Shown: positions 26,917 through 35,200 of the stretch, piece by piece
How the letters are laid out: every line of letters starts with the position of its first letter
How positions within the stretch are numbered: the stretch's first letter is position 1
Assembly: GCF_000346615.1 (NCBI RefSeq)
Contig: NZ_ANNU01000038.1
Span: 1-64,000 of the forward strand
From: Nafulsella turpanensis ZLM-10
GTDB taxonomy: Bacteria; Bacteroidota; Bacteroidia; Cytophagales; Cyclobacteriaceae
DNA: 64,000 bases
Reading direction: 5' to 3'
Translations under genes and position numbers: made by a program
The notes under the pieces: generated by a model
What the model saw: the letters and a program-made list of their open reading frames with translations, nothing else
What the model was told of the DNA's origin: nothing
The model's database searches: none

Positions 26917-29277
26917 CTATATTTTTCTTTTATTTCCTTCTTCACTTCCATAGCCATAACCATAGCCATAACCATAGCCATTTTCTTTCTTTGCATCATT
27001 TAGCACAACCATAGGAGAACGGAGCTTTTTACTCTTATAAATTTCTTCAATGAGAGATAATTGGTTTTTATAAGTATATCCATACCTGACAATATAGATG
27101 CTTGAATCAATGTACGGCTTCAATGAAAAAGCATCAGCTACCTGTCCTACCGGTGAAGAGTCAATCAGCACATAATCAAACTTCTCTTTCAGCTCTCCTA
27201 TTAATGCACCCACCCTGCTGCTTAACATCAATTCAGCGGGGTTGGGTGGTATGGGTCCGGAACCCATCACAAATAAATGGGGCTGATCTTTTACCGGAAC
27301 CAGACCGTCTTCTACCCTCATCTTCTCTGTTACGAGATAGTTGGTAATACCAACTCCACTTTCTATCCCCAGTTCCTGTAAGAGCCGGGGCTTCCGAAGG
27401 TCGAAGCTGAGAATCACCACCTTTTTCCCTGAAAGGGCCAGGCTGGCCCCCAGGTTAATGCTGAAAAAGGTTTTCCCTTCCCCGCTCATGCTGGAGGTAA
27501 TGAGGATCACCTTATTTTCCCTCCCCAAAGTGGTAAACTGAAGGTTGGAGCGAACCAGGCGGAACATCTCGGCAACAGGGGTTCTGTTATTTTCTTTTAC
27601 CACAAGGGCTTCTCCCCCTTCGTTATGCGAAATTTCCCCCAAAACAGGTGCTCCCGTTGCCTCCTCCACTTCTCTTTTCTCCTGCACCTTATCATTCAGC
27701 AGGTCCTTTGCGTAAATAAGGGCAAAAGGAGCTCCTACTCCCATGAAAAAGGCAAGTAACAGAATCATGAGCTTCTTCGGCTTCACCGGCTCTCTTCCTG
27801 CCATAGCAGGGTCAATGATCCTGGAATTGGCAACTGAGGCAGCCAGGGATAAGGCCGATTCTTCCCGCTTCTGCAAGAGGAAGAGATACAAGCCTTCTTT
27901 GATGCCCTGCTGCCGGCTGATTTCTACCAGCTCCCGCTCAATGGTCGGCACCTGTTTGATACGGGAAGCAAATTGTGCGGAGTTTGCCTCCAGGTTATCG
28001 CGGGTAATGATAAGGCCCTCCTTTATATTCCGGAGGTTTTCGCTGATGTTGGCCCTGAGGTGCAACAGCTGGTCATGGACATTCCCTACCAGCGGGTTAT
28101 CCGGCGGAAGGGTGCGGAGCATGCGCTGGCGCTCCAGCTGCAGCTCATTAAAGGTGGTAATAAGGCCGAGCAGGGTGGGGTCCGGAATGCTCAGGGAGCT
28201 GGGTACCAGCTGGATCTGGTTATCCGGCTTATGCAAATACTCCTCAATGGATTTTAATACATCTATCTGGATCTCCAGCTCCCCCAACTGCTTGCTGTAG
28301 TCGCTGGCCCGCTCCAGGTATAAAGTGGCTTCGGAGCTTACATCCGTCAGCCGGTTTTTCCGCTTAAACTGCTCCACATCTCTTTCCACACTCGTCAGTT
28401 CAGTCGTCAGGAACTTGAGCCTTTCGTCGATAAACTCGATGGTGCTGGCGGCAATTAAATTCTTATCCTCCACATCTTCCTTATTATAAACTTCTACGAG
28501 TTTATTAATGATGTCTTTGCCTCTTTCCGGAATGGAAGTTTCCATGCTTATTTTCAGCACACTGGCATCCTTATTGACCGTTTCCACCTTCAGGAGCTCT
28601 GTACTGTAATAGTCGGCTATTAAATTGATGTCCTGAAACTTCACCATCACATCTCTTTTACGGCCTTCCAGGGCAGCCAGGTCGGTAGTGGCCAATACCG
28701 TAAAGGTGCCATAAGGCTTTTGTATTTCCTGCCCGAACGGGTGGGTGGTGAGGGAAACATTTCCTTCCTCATCTTCCTCTTCCAGTTCAAAGCGGTTATG
28801 GTCTTTTACATGGATCACAATTTGCTTTTCGAAGGCGGTGGAATCGAGGCGGTTTACCAGCACCTTTACCGGCAGGTCTTTGCCATAAATTTCCTGGTCC
28901 TTTACGGTTCCATCGAGGTAATAAGTACAGTAGAGAGAGAGCTCTGTAAATACCCGCCGCATCAGGCTCAGTGATTTTAAGACCTCAATTTCATTTTCAA
29001 CATTTTTAGTAGTCTTAAAGATATCCAGATCACTAAAAAGGCTGTTCCCTCCTAAAATATCCGGGCCTTTTTTATCATCCTTAATCAGCAGTTTACTGCT
29101 GATGGCGTACTGCGGTGTACTATAGCGCAGGTAGATAAACGCCAGCCCCAGGCATAGCACTACCCCCAGCACAAAAAGATACCAGTAGCGCAGGTATTTG
29201 TATAGAAGGGCTTTTATATCTACTTCCTCTTCCTTCCCTGCTCCAAAGGCAAGCTGCATTAATTCTTTCTCCGTCAT
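26917..29277 (-). CDS. Wzc-type tyrosine autokinase and chain-length regulator
   Basis: A protein (786 aa) with the fused Wzc layout. An N-terminal Wzz domain with a membrane helix (about 31-49, YLFVLGVVLCLGLAFIYL) is followed by long periplasmic coiled coils (about 260-460) and a second helix preceded by a Pro-rich boundary (PVKPKKLMILLLAFFMGVG, about 516-534). The cytoplasmic BY-kinase has Walker A SSMSGEGKTFF (about 592-602), Walker A-prime VVILSFDLRKPRL and Walker B YVLIDSSPVG. The C-terminus ends in a tyrosine tail of five Tyr-Gly pairs before SEEGNKRKI. Tail phosphorylation normally controls polymer export. The tail is encoded by a hexamer array (see repeat). The gene starts 12 nt after wza ends. 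Confidence 0.95.
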   Translation of the reverse strand: MTEKELMQLAFGAGKEEEVDIKALLYKYLRYWYLFVLGVVLCLGLAFIYLRYSTPQYAISSKLLIKDDKKGPDILGGNSLFSDLDIFKTTKNVENEIEVLKSLSLMRRVFTELSLYCTYYLDGTVKDQEIYGKDLPVKVLVNRLDSTAFEKQIVIHVKDHNRFELEEEDEEGNVSLTTHPFGQEIQKPYGTFTVLATTDLAALEGRKRDVMVKFQDINLIADYYSTELLKVETVNKDASVLKISMETSIPERGKDIINKLVEVYNKEDVEDKNLIAASTIEFIDERLKFLTTELTSVERDVEQFKRKNRLTDVSSEATLYLERASDYSKQLGELEIQIDVLKSIEEYLHKPDNQIQLVPSSLSIPDPTLLGLITTFNELQLERQRMLRTLPPDNPLVGNVHDQLLHLRANISENLRNIKEGLIITRDNLEANSAQFASRIKQVPTIERELVEISRQQGIKEGLYLFLLQKREESALSLAASVANSRIIDPAMAGREPVKPKKLMILLLAFFMGVGAPFALIYAKDLLNDKVQEKREVEEATGAPVLGEISHNEGGEALVVKENNRTPVAEMFRLVRSNLQFTTLGRENKVILITSSMSGEGKTFFSINLGASLALSGKKVVILSFDLRKPRLLQELGIESGVGITNYLVTEKMRVEDGLVPVKDQPHLFVMGSGPIPPNPAELMLSSRVGALIGELKEKFDYVLIDSSPVGQVADAFSLKPYIDSSIYIVRYGYTYKNQLSLIEEIYKSKKLRSPMVVLNDAKKENGYGYGYGYGYGSEEGNKRKI
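26948..26980. repeat. hexanucleotide array encoding the Tyr-Gly tail of Wzc
   Basis: Plus-strand alternation of CCATAG and CCATAA, about five and a half units, encodes the five Tyr-Gly pairs of the kinase tail on the minus strand. Adding or losing units keeps the reading frame but changes the number of phosphorylatable tyrosines. Confidence 0.85.
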
Positions 29278-29289
29278 GCCTGCAAAATG

Positions 29290-30078
29290 TTAAAACCTGG
29301 AAATAGCTAATATTAATACTGAAAGGGCCGAACCGGCTATGGCGATCCAGCGGGTATCGGTGCTTACCTGTGCCTTTTTCATCCGGTGTGGCTCCACATA
29401 TACCACATCCTTCGGCTGGAGGTAGAAATAAGGAGAGCTCAGCACCTCCTTGCTGTTCAGGTTCAGCCTCGTTGCTTTCCGCACCCCTTCTTCTTCCCGC
29501 ATAATCAGCACATTCTCCCGCTTACCATAAGCTGTCATATCGCCGGCCAGCCCCAGTGCTTCGATGATGTTGATTCTCTCCGAGGGGATGGTAAAGGTGC
29601 CGGGCCGGTTCACTTCCCCCACCACCGTAACGGTATAGTTCAGGTATCGGATATTAATGATGGGATTTATCAATACCTTCTCCAGCTTTTGCTTCAGCAT
29701 TTCTTTTGCTTCGGCCTTCGTTAGGCCGGCAATGTGTACCCTGCCTAAGACAGGAAAATCAATAAAGCCTTCCGGATCAACTAAATAACCCTCCCGGTAG
29801 AGGTTGGAATTGGTGTGCAGGTAACTGCTCTGGGCACCATAGTTGGCGGTTGCACCGGCAGGAATAACTTCACCCCGGTTAAACAGCATATTGCCTTCGG
29901 GGCTCAGGCTGGTGACGCTGATGCTCAGCAGGTCGTCGGGCTGGATTTCGGGCTCAATGACATTGCTTACCTCCTCGGCATAACCAGTTGCCTCGAGGTC
30001 GCTAAGGTAAGCCAGGTTACGCTTGGCGCAGGAAGTGAGTAAAAGGATTCCCAGGAGGGAAAGGATTAGCTTGTTCAT
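29290..30078 (-). CDS. Wza-type polysaccharide export lipoprotein
   Basis: A protein (262 aa) with a lipoprotein signal (lipobox LLTSC, Cys 17). The polysaccharide export domain (IQPDDLLSISVTSLSPEG, about 46-63, then GFIDFPVLGRVHIAGLTKAEAKEML) is followed by a SLBB domain (VTVVGEVNRPGTFTIPSERINIIEAL, about 150-175). A final hydrophobic helix (about 243-258, WIAIAGSALSVLILAI) could span the outer membrane. It forms the outer-membrane export channel with Wzc. The gene directly precedes wzc. Confidence 0.95.
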   Translation of the reverse strand: MNKLILSLLGILLLTSCAKRNLAYLSDLEATGYAEEVSNVIEPEIQPDDLLSISVTSLSPEGNMLFNRGEVIPAGATANYGAQSSYLHTNSNLYREGYLVDPEGFIDFPVLGRVHIAGLTKAEAKEMLKQKLEKVLINPIINIRYLNYTVTVVGEVNRPGTFTIPSERINIIEALGLAGDMTAYGKRENVLIMREEEGVRKATRLNLNSKEVLSSPYFYLQPKDVVYVEPHRMKKAQVSTDTRWIAIAGSALSVLILAISRF

Positions 30079-30226
30079 TATTATATTAGACGGGAGATGG
30101 GAGACTGGAGACAGGAGAACTGTTTTTTACAGCTCCGGCTCGTCCCTGTTTTCATCCATTTATTTTATATCTGTAGCTTTTATGTTCATTTTTTTTGGGT
30201 GCTTTTGATAGCACGTCTAACAGCAC

Positions 30227-30347
30227 GTCATTCCTGGCGGAGCTTAGCGGAGACCGGGAATCTTCTCACTGGATTGTACAAACCCTTGCAAGAGATCCCT
30301 CCCTACGCGGGCCGCCCTGCGCGGGCCGCCTCCGTCGGGATGACAAA
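30227..30347. repeat. REP/MITE-like element with GTCATTCC...GGGATGAC ends
   Basis: The element begins GTCATTCC (30227-30234) and ends with a matching inverted end GGGATGAC (30337-30344). Internal GC-rich inverted runs (GCGGGCCGCC repeated near 30307-30330) are present. A third related end, GCAATGACAAA, occurs near 30419. Similar ends occur at 55143-55262 and 19893-19917. It fills most of the wza-upxY gap. Confidence 0.6.
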
Positions 30348-30486
30348 GTAGGGAAGTGTCTGCTCCTATTCAGGAGATTGCGGCAGCGGCCGACCGCCAC
30401 ACTACGCTCTGCTTCGTTCGCAATGACAAATTATCGAGTCCTCTGCCCTTTACCCAATATTCAATACCCACTAGTCAATACCCTTT

Positions 30487-31020
30487 TTAAGCCACCTGTT
30501 GCTTTTCAATTCTTTTCACCTCTGCCAGGCTTACTTCGGTATGCACGCAGAAGCCGAGGGAGTGGAAGCGCAGCAGGAGGCGGTGATGGCCGCGGATTTG
30601 CTGCAGCTCTCCCCGTACGCCGCGAAGAGGACCGTCGGTAATTTCCATCAGGTCGCCGGCAGCCAGCTGCCCTACTTCTACCTGTACATCTTTCGGCTTG
30701 CTGAGCACGAAATGCTGCAGGGCCAGCATCTGGCTTTCCGGGATGGCCGCTGCTTTACCCTCCTGGCAAACGAAACGTACGGCCCCTGCCGTATTCAGCA
30801 CCTCGAAATACTCGCGCTGGCTGATTCGTACAAAAAGGTAGCAGCGCAGGAGCGGCTCCTCCACCCATTTTTTACGATCGCTGTACTGGCGAAGCGTTTT
30901 TTTCAGGGGAAGATAACAATCTATTCCCTTCTGGGTTAATAAGGTGTAAAGCTTCTTTTCTGCACGTGAGCGGGTATACAAAGCATACCACTTTTCCCGC
31001 CCGTCTATCTGTCTTTCCAT
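30487..31020 (-). CDS. UpxY-type NusG-like transcription antiterminator
   Basis: A protein (177 aa) with an N-terminal NGN domain (WYALYTRSRAEKKLYTLL, about 11-28; YLPLKKTLRQYSDRKKWVEEPLLRCYLFVRI, about 36-66) and a C-terminal KOW-like domain (GDLMEITDGPLRGVRGELQQI, about 125-145). This matches UpxY proteins of Bacteroidota, which bind RNA polymerase in the 5' leader of their own capsule locus and prevent early termination. It is the first gene upstream of wza on the same strand. The 408 nt between it and wza carry a repeat rather than a second regulator. No upxZ-like gene is adjacent. Confidence 0.93.
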   Translation of the reverse strand: MERQIDGREKWYALYTRSRAEKKLYTLLTQKGIDCYLPLKKTLRQYSDRKKWVEEPLLRCYLFVRISQREYFEVLNTAGAVRFVCQEGKAAAIPESQMLALQHFVLSKPKDVQVEVGQLAAGDLMEITDGPLRGVRGELQQIRGHHRLLLRFHSLGFCVHTEVSLAEVKRIEKQQVA

Positions 31021-31719
31021 TTTCCCAAGGCTTTATTTAGCAGTCACAGCTGAGAATCCGGTTCGGCACTACACAGCTTCGCTCTCTCAGTCACACCCTT
31101 CAGCTGCAACCTAGCGTTTTATTGATTCTTTCCGGGCTATCGAAGAATAAAGCCTTTCCGCAAGACCCATTTTATTATTCCTGGCCATGCAGAAAAATTT
31201 GCCCTTCTCTGCTCTTCCGGATTTTATTTATATCGTTACAAGGCTGCAATTTAGATCTTAAATATTATTTATTCTCTTCCCTTCAACTGAATTTATTTTT
31301 ATTTTTCCTCCATTTCATACACACTTTTTCCTTCTCCCCGCCCTCGCCCTTTTGCTGTGATTTTCCAATATCTGTTGTATCCTTCTTATAATTAAGCACT
31401 TATAAGAACTATCCTAAGCAGGTAAAACGGGTAGCTTTTTGTAGCAGGCATCTTTAAAATCTGCAACAAGCTCTCCCTCTGCTGCTCTCTATCCCTCTTG
31501 AATAAAAAATAATTCAAGTTCGGCAACATAAAAAAGAAGCCGCTAGCCCACCATTTCCTGTTTTTACCAGTTGTAGCTATCTGTACTTCTTCAACCAAAT
31601 AAGCATCAGGACCTTACATGCAAAACCAAAATGGGTGGCACTTCTTTTTTGATTTTAAACCATCATCCTGCTGGATTCACTCAGTTCCATACCAGGCTAT
31701 GCTGGGGTACTGCTAATAC
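31021..31719. other. leader/promoter region of the capsule locus
   Basis: This AT-rich stretch upstream of upxY has no credible gene; its short open frames have low-complexity Phe/Leu/Ser composition. The promoter and untranslated leader of the capsule operon should lie here, but no single promoter box is convincing. Confidence 0.5.
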
Positions 31720-31724
31720 ATGTT

Positions 31725-31925
31725 TGGGTTAGGCAACAATTAAGAGGACAACCCTGATGAATAAGCTGGAAGAGTTTCTGGGAGCAGAGCACTTAAAAAT
31801 CTCCATGCATGAAGGAAGGGGACACCTTGTCGGGGCAAGCGGTTCCAGGCGGCCAGCCGCTGCGGTCAGGGCAAAAGTACAAAGAACGTAGAGAAGAAGC
31901 TTAAGGGGCTTTTAATACCTCCATA
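31725..31925 (+). repeat. dispersed degenerate element, copy D
   Basis: Copy D shares with the other three copies a GGTTAGGC-like start, the block TTAAAAATCTCCATG (31791-31805) and GACACCTTGTCGGGG. It also shares GCGGTCAGGGCAAAAGTACA (31863-31882) and a purine-rich tail before AATACCTCCATAG. No intact protein is encoded. Confidence 0.65.
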
Positions 31926-32346
31926 GTTCAGGAAAGGCTGACTTCCCACGAAAGCAACTTTTATGGAACAAAAACCACACATTATTCACCTCGTTTACTT
32001 TAAAAAAGTACGCCTCTCTCTTCCCGAATATAGCAGTTCTGGCGCCGAAGGCTTTCGGGGAGGGAGCATTCTTCCTCTTTAAAGGCAGATAATTTAATCC
32101 TTTTTCTTACGCCAATTTTAGTCGGCTTTATTTTTAGGATAATAAAGTCTTTATCTATTATTTAAATAATAAATGAGTCAAATTTAGTTATTTTTCCTAT
32201 CCTTTCCCTAGGGCTTTTTACTACGGCCTGCCAGCCTGTTTAGCCAACTCAGCGGGGAGTCCTGTCGGGGCTTCCATAGGTGTTTTTCTATAATGACGAA
32301 ACAGGAAGCTGACCTTACCCAACACAGCAGGCGAAGCGGAGCCTGG

Positions 32347-32454
32347 AGGATGGTATAATTTCCATCCTGATCAGCTGCTGATTAATTTCAGCTGTTGAAA
32401 CCGTTAAAAACGGTCGTTTAAACCATTCATTTTCCGCGTAGCGGTAAAAAATGG
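32347..32454 (+). promoter_or_regulatory. four consecutive hairpins in the leader of a T9SS gene
   Basis: Perfect or near-perfect stems follow each other: AGGATGG/CCATCCT (32347-32368), ATCAG/CTGAT (32370-32382), ACCGTT/AACGGT (32400-32414) and CCATT...CCGC/GCGG...AATGG (32423-32454). They end 40 nt before the start codon at 32495. They may be a structured 5' leader; no known riboswitch is recognised. Confidence 0.4.
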
Positions 32455-32494
32455 ATCAATCAGAAAAAATCTCATCTCCCAAACCACCTTATCT

Positions 32495-33631
32495 ATGAAA
32501 AAACATTTACGAACGTTCACCTCCTCCTTTTCGGGCAGGAACCGACAACCGCTTAACCGTAGTGGCCATCCCTTTCAAAGGCTGCTCCCCAAAGGGGCGG
32601 GGCTTTTCCTCTTACTATTCACCCTGCTGAATACAGGGGCACTGGCCTCCCACTTTAAGGGCGGGTATTTTACCTATACCTATCTCGGGAAAGGGACATA
32701 TGAAGTTTTAATGACCGGCTACTGGCACAAAAGTGAGGTAGGCTCCATTGTACCGCGCTACCAGGGATACCCTGCCCTGGATGATTCGCCGGTTACGGTT
32801 TCCAAAACCCTGCTGAAGGATGGCGAAACAGTAGAACATGTACAAAAACAGGTGGTTACCTGGTCGAAGCCCGGCCTTTACACCATCTCCTGGAGAAGTT
32901 GCTGCCGCGGGGAAGGTGCAAACTTTAATGGTGGTATGATGGGACTGTACGGACTCATCAATTATAAGCCGGAGGCTCCCAGCTCATCGCCCCGCTTTAA
33001 TAATGAGCGGGCCCTCTCGTTCAATTCAAGACAGCGGATTAATTATGTGATGGAGCTGGAGGACCCTGATGGACATGAGCAGGAGTTTACCTTAGAGACT
33101 CCCTTTGGCCTAAAAGGGGCTCCCTATCAGGAAATGCTGGCATCTGGTTTCCAGCTAAAAAAGGATGGCACTATCGTATGGACGCATCCCCGGGAGGGAA
33201 ATTGGCTGGTCAACCTGAGAGTGCGTGAAAAAATAAACGGCCTGTATACCGGGGCCTATATCGACCGGGAAGTCATTATTGAGGTAAGTTCTCCCGGCAA
33301 TAAGCCTGATAAAAACAGCAGGAATTCCACTTTGGCGCCCGCCAGCCTGCTGGCAGCAGCCACTGAGGTGGAAACAGGCGTGAGCCTGTACCCAAACCCT
33401 GTTCAGAACGCAAGCCTCTTAAAAGTAGCCCTTGAGGAAGCCGACTGGGTAAAAATAGATATACTGAATGTATCGGGCCAGCTGGTGAAGGAGCTGTATG
33501 CAGGAAAGCTGGAGGCAAAGCAGTCACTTGAGTTAAAAATTGATGCAAAAGAACTCGGGACGGATAAGCTTTATATTGGCCGGATTACCAGCAGCAAGGG
33601 GATTAAGACCTTTAAACTGCTGATACAGTAG
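32495..33631 (+). CDS. secreted protein with T9SS C-terminal sorting domain
   Basis: A protein (378 aa). A long basic N-terminus precedes the hydrophobic signal segment (about 36-51, GLFLLLFTLLNTGALA). The mature part starts SHFKGGYFTYTYLGKGTYEV, which resembles the N-terminal domain of Bacteroidota adhesins and gliding-associated proteins starting SHxxGG. The last 80 or so residues form a type A sorting domain (SLYPNPVQNASLLKVALEEADWVKIDILN, two segments, then KTFKLLIQ). The protein should be exported by T9SS to the surface. An alternative start could be internal, because the first 30 residues are unusual for a signal peptide. It is followed by a strong terminator. Confidence 0.85.
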   Translation: MKKHLRTFTSSFSGRNRQPLNRSGHPFQRLLPKGAGLFLLLFTLLNTGALASHFKGGYFTYTYLGKGTYEVLMTGYWHKSEVGSIVPRYQGYPALDDSPVTVSKTLLKDGETVEHVQKQVVTWSKPGLYTISWRSCCRGEGANFNGGMMGLYGLINYKPEAPSSSPRFNNERALSFNSRQRINYVMELEDPDGHEQEFTLETPFGLKGAPYQEMLASGFQLKKDGTIVWTHPREGNWLVNLRVREKINGLYTGAYIDREVIIEVSSPGNKPDKNSRNSTLAPASLLAAATEVETGVSLYPNPVQNASLLKVALEEADWVKIDILNVSGQLVKELYAGKLEAKQSLELKIDAKELGTDKLYIGRITSSKGIKTFKLLIQ

Positions 33632-33651
33632 CGGAAATAGTTTTACCTAAC

Positions 33652-33696
33652 AACCATTCATGCGGAGGTCAGCCTACCGCATGAATGGTTGTTTTT
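33652..33696 (+). terminator. strong intrinsic terminator
   Basis: A 14-bp perfect stem, AACCATTCATGCGG (33652-33665) with its complement at 33677-33690, is followed by GTTTTT. It lies 20 nt after the stop at 33631. Confidence 0.95.
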
Positions 33697-33752
33697 CTCC
33701 TCCACCCCTTCCGCTAAACCAGCCTTTCCACTGACGACTTCTCCTTAAGCAG

Positions 33753-34799
33753 ATGAAATTTAAAGCTCTTATACCGGCAGTAGCCCTATTCTGCTGCATG
33801 ACAAAGCAGGGATTCACCTCTACTTCTCCCTTTTTCATAAACACGACAGTTGCAGCAACAGAGTCGGCAGCCGGGCTAAAGGTATTGGGAGGTGAACCTT
33901 ATTTTTATGTCGATAACGGGATGAGTCCCTTTGAAGCGGAAGTTGGACAGGAGCACCTGCAGAGTTATTATATAGAGGTGTTTAACCTGGCACCGACAGA
34001 ATCCTTCACTATTCAGCTCACCGATCCCGCCGGGCCTTTCTCTATTTCTACCTCGAGTAGCTCCGATTTTGGCTCAAGTATAGAACTGAGCGCGACCAAT
34101 GATGGGGTAATTACACGCTATATATGGGTAAAGTACGTGCCGGAGACAGCAGGAGGCCATGTGGCCACCATTCAGCATTCCACCGCCAGTAGTGAACTGG
34201 AGGCCGTAAATGTGGAAGGTAATGCCACCTCTCTTCCGGTTAAATGGCATTCCTTTACCGCCCGAAAGACCGAAGGAGCTGTTCTGCTGGAGTGGGCTAC
34301 TGCTACAGAAACAAACAATTCGCATTTTGAAGTAGAATGGTCGGGAAACCCTTTAAACGGCTTTGAACAAACCGGCCGGGTAGAAAGCAAGGCACACAAT
34401 TCAGAGTGGCTTACCCGCTACAGCTATCAGCTTCCGCTGAAAGATCATACTGCCGGCACTCTTTACTTTCGGCTGAAGCAGGTAGACATTGACGGCAGAT
34501 TTGAATACAGCAAAATTGTTGCAGTGGAGCTGGCTGGTTTCGCAGGAGTCACCCTTACCCTTGCGCCCAATCCTGTAACAGATGCTACTTTTCTCCTTAT
34601 AAGCACCCCGGCAGAAGGCCCCCTTGAGGTACAAATACGGGATAGCAGCGGCACCCTGGTGTGGCAGCAGTTTTACCAGGTGTACAAAGGCTCCCAGCAA
34701 ATAAAATTACCCTACTCCCGAATGCCTGCTGCCGGCCTGTACGTACTGCTCACTAATTTCAGGGGCGAAGTAAACCGCCAATGGTTTATCCGCTTATAA
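33753..34799 (+). CDS. secreted protein with T9SS C-terminal sorting domain
   Basis: A protein (348 aa) with a short signal-like N-terminus (about 1-20, LIPAVALFCCMTKQGFT). Ig-like beta segments (about 48-150; ESFTIQLTDPAGPFSIS) are followed by the LPVKWHSFTARKTEGAVLLEWATATETNNSHFEVE element (two parts, about 160-195) that usually precedes sorting domains in this phylum. The end is a T9SS type A domain (LAPNPVTDATFLLIS, about 270-284, to the C-terminus RQWFIRL). No enzymatic motif is seen. It lies 122 nt after the previous T9SS gene but behind its terminator, so it needs its own promoter. Confidence 0.85.
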   Translation: MKFKALIPAVALFCCMTKQGFTSTSPFFINTTVAATESAAGLKVLGGEPYFYVDNGMSPFEAEVGQEHLQSYYIEVFNLAPTESFTIQLTDPAGPFSISTSSSSDFGSSIELSATNDGVITRYIWVKYVPETAGGHVATIQHSTASSELEAVNVEGNATSLPVKWHSFTARKTEGAVLLEWATATETNNSHFEVEWSGNPLNGFEQTGRVESKAHNSEWLTRYSYQLPLKDHTAGTLYFRLKQVDIDGRFEYSKIVAVELAGFAGVTLTLAPNPVTDATFLLISTPAEGPLEVQIRDSSGTLVWQQFYQVYKGSQQIKLPYSRMPAAGLYVLLTNFRGEVNRQWFIRL

Positions 34800-34902
34800 G
34801 TAGCCATTGCTGGACACGGAAACAAGTAGTTTCCTGCTGCTACGGCCAATATTTCTAAAACCAGCCGTTCTGCCAGATCCTTTTTTTTGCGACAATATAA
34901 TT

Positions 34903-35185
34903 AGCGTGAATTATGGGTTAAACCATTCTTTATACAGGAGAGTATTGCTGAAAAAGCGTGAAGAATTTCAGGGAATGGAACGGTTAAAAAACTCCATGTT
35001 TGAGCGAAGAGAGTTTTGGAGGTTTTCAGTGGAATGGACTCTAATTTAGTTTTTCCATCACAGGCTTGACCTTAGGACGGTCCGCCCCTGCGGAACTATT
35101 GTCGGTCTCCGGGGGTAGCCCGCCGCTGCGCTCAAAAAAGTACAGAGAAGATGGAGATACAGCCTCAGGTGCTTCTTTTTAATAA
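34903..35185 (+). repeat. dispersed degenerate element, copy A
   Basis: Copy A starts CGTGAATTATGGGTTAAACC (34905-34924), as copy B does at 51391. Further shared blocks are GGAATGGAACGGTTAAAAAACTCCATG (two overlapping pieces, 34972-34998) and AAGTACAGAGAAG (35138-35150). The copies diverge between blocks. It lies between a T9SS gene and the DegT gene. Confidence 0.7.
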
Positions 35186-35200
35186 AAACACCCCTTACCT

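Noticed and set aside
26948-26980. possible CRISPR-like direct repeats
   Set aside because: The units are 6 nt with no spacers and lie inside the wzc coding sequence.
26814-26999. 61-aa open frame rich in Met-Ala-Met-Val repeats
   Set aside because: It is only another frame of the hexamer array and the end of wzc.
31122-31391. 89-aa open frame upstream of upxY
   Set aside because: Phe/Leu/Ser-rich low-complexity reading of AT-rich leader DNA, with no start-site support.
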